6,572 bases of DNA from Flavobacteriaceae bacterium UBA4439 (GTDB lineage Bacteria; Bacteroidota; Bacteroidia; Flavobacteriales; Flavobacteriaceae), in contig DGPN01000042.1 of assembly GCA_002390455.1 (NCBI GenBank), forward strand, positions 1 to 6,572. The letters run 5' to 3'. Below the pieces are notes generated by a model. The model was not told the DNA's origin. It made no database searches and saw nothing but the letters and a program-made list of their open reading frames with translations. Of this stretch, positions 1 through 5,423 are shown piece by piece; within the stretch, counting starts at the first letter, position 1, and each line of letters opens with the position of its first letter. The translations under genes and the position numbers were made by a program.

Positions 1-537
1 GATGATATCAAGAAAAATTCATTCCTGGCCGTCATCGGATCGCTGATCGTGGTGTTTTTATACATACTGTTGCGATTCAGAAAATGGCAGTTTTCTTTGG
101 GAGCCGTTGCTGCGGTATTCCACGATGTTCTGATCGTTTTGGGAATCTTCTCTTTGACCTATAAGATCATGCCCTTCAATATGGAAATCAATCAGGCCTT
201 TATTGCGGCCATACTTACGGTAATTGGATATTCTTTGAATGATACGGTGGTGGTCTTTGACCGTATCCGTGAATATGTCGGAGAACATACCAAATGGAAG
301 TTTAACGACACGGTCAACGCTGCACTGAATAGCACCCTAAGCCGAACACTCAATACCTCGCTGACTACGCTGATCGTTCTCTTGGCCATCTTTATCTTTG
401 GTGGAGAGTCTATCCGAGGCTTTATGTTTGCCTTGATCGTTGGGGTGATCGTAGGAACCTATTCCTCTGTATTTATTGCCACTCCGGTGATGTATGATAC
501 CCAAAAGAAGTCCATTAGCGAAGAGGAAAGCCAATAA
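1..537 (+). CDS. secDF: Protein translocase SecDF, SecF-type C-terminal part (5' truncated by window edge)
   Basis: This is an inner-membrane subunit that uses the proton gradient to help pull proteins through SecYEG. Only the last 178 codons are visible; the frame is open from base 1 and ends at TAA 535-537. Seen in the sequence: membrane segments at about residues 8-25, 33-55, 65-86, 121-134 and 140-162, and two SecF hallmarks, VFHDVLIVLGIF (39-50) and GYSLNDTVVVFDRIRE (76-91). The tail is short and charged (KKSISEEESQ). In Bacteroidota secD and secF are usually fused, so the missing 5' part is probably a SecD domain, but this cannot be seen here and a separate secF is possible. A GTG at 49 is an internal codon, not the start. 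The gene converges on the fic gene, with 49 bases between the stops and no convincing terminator there. Its composition (about 42% GC in a sample line) contrasts sharply with the AT-rich DNA that follows. Confidence 0.93.
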   Translation, partial: DDIKKNSFLAVIGSLIVVFLYILLRFRKWQFSLGAVAAVFHDVLIVLGIFSLTYKIMPFNMEINQAFIAAILTVIGYSLNDTVVVFDRIREYVGEHTKWKFNDTVNAALNSTLSRTLNTSLTTLIVLLAIFIFGGESIRGFMFALIVGVIVGTYSSVFIATPVMYDTQKKSISEEESQ

Positions 538-586
538 TTTAGAATGAGTTTTAGGTACTCGAATAGATTGCCGTTGTAGTTTGTTT

Positions 587-1702
587 TTATACTCTTACAA
601 GTTTTAGTAATGGTTCAAACGCATAAAGAGCTGGTCTTCTTCCAGAAGATTCCTCTATTGTTCTAATTAGTCCTTTTTCCAAAAGTATTCTTGTAAACCT
701 TGCAGCTGTAGGCGCTGGAATACCACTTCTTGAAGTAAAACGATTATTCCTAAATATTGGATTTGTGAAAATATAATCTAACGCATTAACACTCCATTTA
801 GATGATAACGATTCGGAAAATATATATATCATTTCTTCATAAAGATTTTTTATATTTTCTGCTATTTCTAAATTTCGAATTGCTTGTTTTTCAATTGCAT
901 TAAAAAGAAAATCACACCATTTTTCCCAGTCATTATTTTCTGAAACATTTCTCATTGTATTAATATATTCATCCTTGTTTTCTTCTAAATAGCCACTAAT
1001 ATAAAAGTAGGGTACAGAAATTGTTCCAGATGACCAAAGCAATAAAGTTATCAGCATTCGTCCAATTCTTCCATTTCCGTCTTGGAATGGATGTAATGCT
1101 TCAAATTCTAAATGCATCAAAGCTGTTTTTATTAGTATCGGATCTGAGCTGTTATTAATATAATCAAATAATTTTTCTAATCCATCATTAAGTTTTTCCG
1201 GACTTACAGGGATAAATAGTACCTTCTGTTTTATTTTGTCTACCAGATAATTCTGTTCAGTTTTGTATTGACCAGGAGATTTTTGTGTGCCTCTACCAAA
1301 AGATAGTAGCTGTTGATGTATTGATTTAACTAAATGTTGGGAGAGAGGATATTCATCAATCATTGCTTTTTGAGCATTTAATAAAGCTCGTTGATATAAG
1401 ATTGTTTCATAAATTTCGGAACGTACGTTCTTTGCCTCTTCTGAATCATTTTCACTATCCGCCTCAAATTTTAGAATTTCATCCATTGTACTAATGGTTC
1501 CTTCCATTCTTGATGACATAACTGCTTCTTGATTTCTTAACGGTGCCAGAAGGATTTCACTATTATGTATATTCTTAAGCATTTGATCATATCTAGCCAA
1601 CGAATCTGTTGCTTTTAATAGTGATTTCATTACCCTACTATAGTCTAATTTAGAAGGGGGGAACTTGTCATAGTGATACCGAACGGCATTATTAAAGTCC
1701 AT
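587..1702 (-). CDS. Class II Fic-domain protein AMP-transferase with C-terminal winged helix
   Basis: Fic enzymes transfer AMP, or sometimes another nucleotide part, to hydroxyl side chains of target proteins. The 371-residue protein carries the complete core motif HPFQDGNGRIGR (204-215) with catalytic His204 and the Asn-Gly-Arg anion-binding turn. A target-docking flap is likely around GQYKTEQNYLVD (144-155). Ahead of the Fic fold, SSRMEG (63-68) fits the autoinhibitory (S/T)xxxE(G/N) helix, with Glu67 as the residue that would block ATP placement, so this is class II. The C-terminus (about 305-365, with FTSRSGIPAPTAARFTRILL at 322-341) looks like a winged helix-turn-helix. Length and order match Shewanella SO_4266-type Fic proteins (about 370 residues, from memory). 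All motifs are intact, so it is probably active. The start is ATG at 1702; no Shine-Dalgarno sequence is visible, which is usual in Bacteroidota. No separate antitoxin gene adjoins it. The target is unknown. The AT-rich composition suggests transfer. Confidence 0.93.
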   Translation of the reverse strand: MDFNNAVRYHYDKFPPSKLDYSRVMKSLLKATDSLARYDQMLKNIHNSEILLAPLRNQEAVMSSRMEGTISTMDEILKFEADSENDSEEAKNVRSEIYETILYQRALLNAQKAMIDEYPLSQHLVKSIHQQLLSFGRGTQKSPGQYKTEQNYLVDKIKQKVLFIPVSPEKLNDGLEKLFDYINNSSDPILIKTALMHLEFEALHPFQDGNGRIGRMLITLLLWSSGTISVPYFYISGYLEENKDEYINTMRNVSENNDWEKWCDFLFNAIEKQAIRNLEIAENIKNLYEEMIYIFSESLSSKWSVNALDYIFTNPIFRNNRFTSRSGIPAPTAARFTRILLEKGLIRTIEESSGRRPALYAFEPLLKLVRV

Positions 1703-1764
1703 AAAAGCTTAATTTAATGTAAAAATATGAATAAATATTTCACTCAAACAACTTAGAAGTATAA

Positions 1765-1903
1765 AAAAGTGATAAAATGATAAACAAAATAGGTTGACGT
1801 ACATATATGTTGATCAAGGTTTTTTGATTGTCAAAATCATCGAAAAGTGATAATCAAGAGTGTTTGATGTTAATAGATTAGGGTCAAGGTTATTTGATAA
1901 TCA
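1765..1903. promoter_or_regulatory. Cluster of TGAT/ATCA palindromes and direct repeats upstream of fic
   Basis: The spacer 5' of fic holds several short symmetric sites built from the half-site TGAT/ATCA: TTGATCAA (1810-1817), TTGATTGTCAA (1824-1834), TGATAATCA (1848-1856) and TGATAATCA again (1895-1903). They sit inside two pairs of direct repeats. AAAAGTGATAA occurs at 1765-1775 and 1843-1853. TCAAGGTTNTTTGAT occurs at 1814-1828 and 1884-1898, with one difference. Repeated dyads close upstream of a gene suggest an operator array, perhaps for the winged helix of the Fic protein itself; that is inference. AT-rich DNA produces such motifs more often by chance. I found no clear Bacteroidota TAnnTTTG promoter element for fic. 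Confidence 0.35.
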
Positions 1904-1938
1904 TTATTAGGTATAGCTGATATTCAAATTTTTTAATT

Positions 1939-2041
1939 ACCTACAATGGATCCGATTATGAAAAGTAGGGCGGACTTTGCAAATAAGCACAAACCTTAGA
2001 TCTAGTGCGATTCGCCCTATTATTTATATACACTGTTACGT
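1939..2041. repeat. Long imperfect stem-loop, attC-like recombination site candidate
   Basis: About 100 bases just past the stop of the outer-membrane gene fold into nested arms. The outer arms are ACCTACAATGGAT (1939-1951) and ATACACTGTTACGT (2028-2041), pairing at 10 of 13 positions with one bulge. The middle arms TAGGGCG (1966-1972) and CGCCCTA (2013-2019) are perfect. The inner arms are GCAC (1987-1990) and GTGC (2005-2008), around the palindrome TAGATCTA (1997-2004). Read on the minus strand it begins ACGTAAC, one base off the integron attC core RYYYAAC. The opposite core (GTTRRRY) is poor. Position (3' of a gene), length, imperfect pairing and unpaired bases fit an attC site. A transcription terminator is less likely, because no T-run follows the G+C-rich arms. 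Confidence 0.45.
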
Positions 2042-2050
2042 GTTGTTTTT

Positions 2051-3274
2051 TTAGAATAGCGAATATCCAAATATTATTGATAATGTTTTGTATTCTGAGT
2101 TCCAAGATAAATAGTTCCCTAAAATTTCTCTGTTGGTTTGATATCTAATCTCTAAACTATATCTATCATTTTGTTTGTAACCAATTCCCATAGCTAAGTT
2201 ATTTCTTGTCTCAATTTCTAATGAATTTAAATTTGAACCATCATTTCTGGTAAATTCAATTGATGATTTTGAACTTAAATCAAAGATGTAAGAAGCATTT
2301 ATAAAAATTTTAGAATTATTATTTAGATAGAAATAATGTCTTAAACCTACAGGGACTTCAACGGAACTGTAATCAACATTTGCTATTAATACTCCTCCAG
2401 AAATATTATTTACATTAGTTGTTTTTTGGGACTTGAAACTTTGATAAGTTGGCTCAATTGCAATTGCCCATTTGTTTTTATTAAAAGGCAAAATAAACTC
2501 AGCCTCTAATCCAAAACCAAACCCTATTTTATTTTCAAAATCAGTATCTCTAGAATTAGAGACAGAGTTTTGTATTGTTAATGAAGAACTATTTAAACGA
2601 GGTCTGATTGTCAAATTAAAAAAATCTCCTTTTTGTTCTGATTCGAAATTAATTAATTCGCTATTATGGCATTTATTGTATTCAGTAAAAAATCGCACTA
2701 AACTATTTTTCTTATATTCTATATTTTCAATTTTACTCGTTTTGAAATTTGGACATTTCAAATCAACAAATAACTGTTGTCTAAATCTGTTATTTGTGCC
2801 AATATTATTCTCAGTGATATAACTTTTGAAGATTAATTGTTCAATATTAGAGTTCTCATTATTATAAAAATATCTTCTTAAGTTTCTATCAATGTATTGA
2901 TATAAAGTAGCCTTACCTTCAACTAATACTTTTAAAAAAAGATCTTCTTTTTTAAATATAGGATTTTTGTCATTACTTAAATTCTTGATGTTCTCACTAG
3001 ACCTGTCAATATTTACACTACTTCTTACATATTTTGAAATATTATCAATACCAAATTCTTTAATGGTTTTTATAGTTGTTTTTTTAGATTCACTATTTTC
3101 GGATAGTTTATATTCAAATTCAGTTGGATTATTTTTCCAATCAATATTTTTTATTAGACAATTAATTTTTTGATTCGTATTATCAATGTAATATCCTTTT
3201 TGAAAAGAGATTTGTGAATAGCAATTAAGACTTAAAATTGTTATCAAAAGAAATAAAATTCTTTTTTTCATCAT
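2051..3274 (-). CDS. Secreted outer-membrane beta-barrel protein of unknown function
   Basis: The 407-residue product starts with a typical signal peptide: MMKKR, then a hydrophobic stretch to about residue 17. Signal peptidase I cleavage is likely after CYS (18-20) before Gln21. Cys18 is a poor lipobox, so a lipoprotein is unlikely. Residues 21-215 are polar, rich in Asn, Lys, Ser and Ile, and form an extracytoplasmic region whose family I do not recognise. From about 219 to the end, alternating hydrophobic and polar stretches rich in Gly and aromatics (GFGFGLEAEFILPF at 251-264, VEVPVGLRHYFYL at 306-318) end in SIIFGYSLF. The terminal Phe is typical of outer-membrane barrels, here of the small eight-strand sort common in Bacteroidota. 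No enzyme motif is seen. The start could be either of two adjacent Met codons. The 20-22% GC of sample lines is the lowest in the window, and palindromic site-like sequences flank the gene, suggesting it travelled as a cassette. Confidence 0.8.
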   Translation of the reverse strand: MMKKRILFLLITILSLNCYSQISFQKGYYIDNTNQKINCLIKNIDWKNNPTEFEYKLSENSESKKTTIKTIKEFGIDNISKYVRSSVNIDRSSENIKNLSNDKNPIFKKEDLFLKVLVEGKATLYQYIDRNLRRYFYNNENSNIEQLIFKSYITENNIGTNNRFRQQLFVDLKCPNFKTSKIENIEYKKNSLVRFFTEYNKCHNSELINFESEQKGDFFNLTIRPRLNSSSLTIQNSVSNSRDTDFENKIGFGFGLEAEFILPFNKNKWAIAIEPTYQSFKSQKTTNVNNISGGVLIANVDYSSVEVPVGLRHYFYLNNNSKIFINASYIFDLSSKSSIEFTRNDGSNLNSLEIETRNNLAMGIGYKQNDRYSLEIRYQTNREILGNYLSWNSEYKTLSIIFGYSLF

Positions 3275-3311
3275 TATTATAATTTGTTAATATTTGTATA
3301 GTTGAGTTTAA

Positions 3312-3347
3312 ATAACACACAGCTAGTGTATATCCGCAGTATTGGGT
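3312..3347. repeat. Half-site-like sequence, inverted relative to the attC-like site
   Basis: This stretch lies just 5' of the outer-membrane gene, between it and the recombinase remnant. On the plus strand it reads AACAC, ACAG, AGTGTATAT (3325-3333), then ATTGGG (3341-3346). The minus strand of the site at the other end of the gene reads AACAC, GTAACAG, TGTATAT, then ATAGGG in the same order. The exact shared core is nine bases: ATATACACT at 2026-2034 and AGTGTATAT at 3325-3333. In an integron array a gene is preceded by the 3' half of one attC and followed by the 5' half of the next, and these halves are inverted copies; the arrangement fits that. The rest of 3275-3382 is AT-rich and shows no other feature. 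Confidence 0.35.
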
Positions 3348-3382
3348 TTATTTATATTATATATTATTTGTTTTTATTCGTG

Positions 3383-3755
3383 TTAAGTTGTTGTTTTTTC
3401 AGTGATTTGACCTTTAACAATTACATCTAATGGGCTTTTGATATTTGCAAGAGATTTTCTATTTATAAGCGTATAAGTCTCCATTGTTTTTGATTTTCCA
3501 AATCTGGGTAATACCTGAATAAGGCTGATATCGATACACTTAATCCATAATGGAATAGCTGAGGAATAAAAAAGAAACCATAGACTTGTCATGGCAGTAG
3601 TAGGATTTGGGTAGTTCAATATAGGCGTTTTGCTTCAAACAGCAATAGAAGAAGTTCCTTCTTAGGGCAGTAAAGACAAGGTATAACAGAGTTTGTTTAC
3701 TATATTTATTAATGTTTGTTAAAGCAAACTGACATTCCTGTAGTCGGTAAAAAAA
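3383..3755 (-). pseudogene. Decayed tyrosine recombinase (phage/integron-type integrase), C-terminal remnant
   Basis: The minus-strand frame ending at TAA 3383-3385 encodes IDISLIQVL, TMETYTLINRKSLANIKSPLD and VIVKGQ. This lines up well with the C-terminus of Bacteroidota tyrosine recombinases, which typically read TDLRYIQELLGH, then KTTEIYTHVSTKSL and IKSPLD (from memory). The active-site tyrosine would be the Tyr codon at 3473-3475. Other catalytic positions are lost. The segment aligning with LRHSFATHLL reads LFYSSAIPLW, so Arg and His are gone, and the LLGH segment reads LPRF. In a second frame, about 3755-3640, NKYSKQTLLYL and TALRRNF resemble the preceding KGKKDRYTLL and LR-Y region, so at least one frameshift separates the halves. 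LFEA near 3640 in a third frame may be the LFEG motif. The N-terminal arm-binding domain is absent. It is non-functional; whether it was an integron integrase or belonged to another element is open. Confidence 0.6.
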
Positions 3756-3760
3756 AGGAA

Positions 3761-4288
3761 TTAGGGCGTATTGCGGATATGCGCCAGATGGTGAAGTCCG
3801 TGCCATGCGTAGAGCGCCAAAACCGTACCCAAGGGGTAGTGTTTATCCCGAGCGGAGTGATAGTACTGTCTATCAAATTGATTGGGCTCTAAGGTCTCTA
3901 TAAGGTTAGTCCATCGCTGGTGAATGCCTTTAAGGATATGCATACTGCTTCCCACATCGGTGTTAACAGCATCGGGCATTTCGGCCCATTGGTCTTGGTC
4001 GTAGTCTAAAACAGCTGGTGTGTCTTGGGTCAAAGCCAGTTTAAAACGGGTATAGGAGTGAATATGGCTGTCGGCCAAGTGGTGGATCAATTGACCGATT
4101 TTCCAACCTCCAGGGCGATAGGGCTTTTGGAAATCTTCGGCTTGGAGGGACTGGATTTGTTCCTCTAATTGTGTAGGAAAATTCCTTATTTGTTGGGTAT
4201 AAAGCTTGATTTGCTCATCACTGAGTCGATCTACCCATTGAAATCTACCGATGGGAAATTTTAGATTTTCAAGCGTGGCTTCGTCCAT
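3761..4288 (-). CDS. DinB/YfiT (BstA-like) family metal-dependent protein, putative thiol S-transferase
   Basis: The 175-residue protein belongs to the four-helix DinB-like superfamily, YfiT/BstA branch. Relatives bind a divalent metal through three histidines, and Bacillus YfiT (BstA) is known as a bacillithiol S-transferase. Seen here: RPGGWKIGQLIHHLADSHIH (58-77) and YAWHGLHHLAHI (160-171). The ligands are probably His70, His163 and His167, each offset by three from the positions I recall for YfiT (67, 160, 164). Length is normal, and the C-terminus ends just past the last motif. The ATG shares its first base with the last base of the lgt stop (TAATG at 4290-4286), so translation is probably coupled and the gene closes the cysS-yidD-lgt operon. 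The cosubstrate could be bacillithiol, which many Bacteroidota make; that is inference. A T-run (3756-3749) follows the stop, preceded only by a mismatched hairpin. Confidence 0.9.
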   Translation of the reverse strand: MDEATLENLKFPIGRFQWVDRLSDEQIKLYTQQIRNFPTQLEEQIQSLQAEDFQKPYRPGGWKIGQLIHHLADSHIHSYTRFKLALTQDTPAVLDYDQDQWAEMPDAVNTDVGSSMHILKGIHQRWTNLIETLEPNQFDRQYYHSARDKHYPLGTVLALYAWHGLHHLAHIRNTP

Positions 4289-5133
4289 TATTCTTCGTTG
4301 ATGGGTGTGGGTTTTTTACGGAAAGACAATGCCAACAAAGCAATTCCTAAGGCGATAAAAGGCAGGCTGAGCCATTGTCCTGTTGAGAACATGGGCATCA
4401 TTTTTTCAAATCCTCCTTGACTTTCTTTGACATATTCTACTAAGAATCGGATGCTGAACAGTCCGATAAAGAAAAGCCCCAATAGAAATCCTCCTTGGTC
4501 TCTAAATCGGCTATTGTAGAGCTTTCGGAGAACAAAAAACAGCAGTAAATATCCAAAGGCTTCATACATTTGGGCGGGGTAGCGGGGCAGTACTTCCCCT
4601 CTGTTTTCGAAGACCACTCCAAAATTGGAACCGGTATATTTTCCTACAATTTCGGAATTAAAAAAGTTTCCAGTTCGGACAAAAAAACCACCGATGACAA
4701 CAGGTATGGTCAGTCGGTCGAGGATCCAGATCAAGGGTTTGAATTTATACATTCGTTGGTAGAGGGATATCCCGATTAGAATTCCAATGGTAGCGCCATG
4801 ACTGGCCAATCCTCTAAAACCGATAAAGGAGTATCCACCGTCTGCTTTTTCCTTGATGGGGAGAAGTATTTCGATCAGGTGGTTTTGGAAGTAGTCCCAA
4901 TTGTAGAAAAATACTTCCCCCAACCTTGCACCCAATAGTGTAGAAACCACCATATAGATAAAAAGAGGTTCCAAATATTTTTGATCCACTTTTTCTTTGA
5001 TGAACATCTTTTTGTAAAGTCGCAAGCCCAAAAGGAATGCGATGATAAACATAAGACTGTAAATGTGTATCCCAAAACCACCGATTTCGAATAGTTTTTC
5101 GTTGGGAGCCCAGTTGAATTTTAAAAAGGTCAT
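4288..5133 (-). CDS. lgt: Prolipoprotein diacylglyceryl transferase
   Basis: Lgt moves a diacylglyceryl group from phosphatidylglycerol to the lipobox cysteine of prolipoproteins, the first step of lipoprotein maturation in the inner membrane. The 281-residue protein has the normal length and about seven hydrophobic segments. Diagnostic motifs are GARLGEVFFY (68-77), GLASHGATIG (108-117, His112 matching the essential His of the HGG-type motif), the family signature RTGNFFNSEIVG (153-164, with the Arg and Asn matching the catalytic pair near 143/146 in E. coli), and YPAQMYEAFGY (185-195). The start is ATG at 5133, with an AT-rich leader and no clear ribosome binding site, as is normal in the phylum. 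It lies 61 bases after yidD and overlaps the DinB-family gene by one base. A small hairpin lies in the gap to yidD. Composition is normal. Confidence 0.97.
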   Translation of the reverse strand: MTFLKFNWAPNEKLFEIGGFGIHIYSLMFIIAFLLGLRLYKKMFIKEKVDQKYLEPLFIYMVVSTLLGARLGEVFFYNWDYFQNHLIEILLPIKEKADGGYSFIGFRGLASHGATIGILIGISLYQRMYKFKPLIWILDRLTIPVVIGGFFVRTGNFFNSEIVGKYTGSNFGVVFENRGEVLPRYPAQMYEAFGYLLLFFVLRKLYNSRFRDQGGFLLGLFFIGLFSIRFLVEYVKESQGGFEKMMPMFSTGQWLSLPFIALGIALLALSFRKKPTPINEE

Positions 5134-5163
5134 AGTTTTTACAATTGTGGTTTAAAAGTAATA

Positions 5164-5180
5164 CAATTCTCAAAGAATTG
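5164..5180 (-). other. Perfect 7-bp hairpin in the yidD-lgt gap
   Basis: CAATTCT (5164-5170) and AGAATTG (5174-5180) are perfect inverted arms around a three-base loop, 14 bases past the yidD stop and 30 bases before the lgt start. On the minus strand the sequence after it is TATTACTTTTAAA, not a clean T-run. It may be a weak terminator, an attenuator or an RNA processing site that sets lgt expression apart from cysS-yidD. The arms are AT-rich, so stability is modest and chance is possible. Confidence 0.35.
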
Positions 5181-5194
5181 CATTTAGAGAAATG

Positions 5195-5419
5195 TTAAGG
5201 AACGGGATCATAGCCACTTTTTCCCCAAGGGTGGCATTTAGCAATTCTTTTAAGGGTCAAATAAAATCCTTTAAAGAGACCGTGACGGCGAAAAGCTTCC
5301 AGTCCGTAGTGGGAACAAGTTGGCGAAAAGCGACAAGAGGGGGGGAGAAGAGGTGAAATCAGAAGTTGATAGCTTTTGATGAGGAATACAAAAGGAAAAA
5401 TCAAAACCTTTCTCAGCAT
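5195..5419 (-). CDS. yidD: Membrane protein insertion efficiency factor YidD
   Basis: YidD is a small membrane-associated protein that assists YidC/Sec-dependent insertion of inner-membrane proteins. The 74-residue product is close to the family consensus throughout. An N-terminal amphipathic/hydrophobic stretch (4-24) is followed by PPSCRFSPTCSHYGLEAF (26-43, Cys29 and Cys35), RHGLFKG (45-51), KRIAKCHPW (57-65, Cys62) and the terminal GYDPVP. The start is ATG at 5419, only four bases (AGAG) after the cysS stop, so the two are co-transcribed and probably translationally coupled. In many bacteria yidD sits with rnpA and yidC; here it links a tRNA synthetase to lgt, an order I recall in flavobacteria. 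Nothing is missing or odd in the protein. Confidence 0.97.
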   Translation of the reverse strand: MLRKVLIFPFVFLIKSYQLLISPLLPPSCRFSPTCSHYGLEAFRRHGLFKGFYLTLKRIAKCHPWGKSGYDPVP

Positions 5420-5423
5420 CTCT

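Larger units (their letters stand above)
538..3760. other. AT-rich genomic island between secDF and the lgt cluster
   Basis: GC content falls abruptly after the secDF stop and recovers at the stop of the DinB-family gene. Sample 60-base lines give about 22% (841-900), 32% (1081-1140), 22% (2221-2280) and 20% (2701-2760). Outside they give about 42% (1-60), 50% (3961-4020) and 50% (6181-6240). All three genes or gene remnants inside lie on the minus strand. A decayed tyrosine recombinase and palindromic site-like sequences support acquisition by recombination. No flanking direct repeat or tRNA gene was found, so the exact ends are set only by composition and gene borders. Confidence 0.6.

Noticed and set aside
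546..560. GAGT/ACTC hairpin between the convergent secDF and fic stops as a terminator
   Set aside because: The stem has only four base pairs, and no T-run directly follows it.
570..583. Another attC core past the fic stop (minus strand CTACAAC)
   Set aside because: It matches RYYYAAC at only five of seven positions and has no partner arm before the secDF stop.
1703..1800. A standard Bacteroidota TAnnTTTG promoter upstream of fic
   Set aside because: I looked for the motif on the minus strand and found no match with a suitable upstream TTG element.
2472..2822. Plus-strand open frame of 116 codons opposite the outer-membrane gene
   Set aside because: It is antisense to a well-supported signal-peptide and barrel protein, and its hydrophobic content follows from AT-rich complement codons.
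3749..3785. Hairpin plus T-run as an intrinsic terminator after the DinB-family gene
   Set aside because: On the transcribed strand the stem GGCGCAT/ATACGCC has an internal C-A mismatch, and eight bases separate it from the T-run. It is too weak to call.
3540..3806. An 88-codon minus-strand open frame overlapping the end of the DinB-family gene
   Set aside because: Its start lies inside the DinB-family gene and its middle resembles out-of-frame recombinase sequence. It is explained by the pseudogene, not by an intact small gene.
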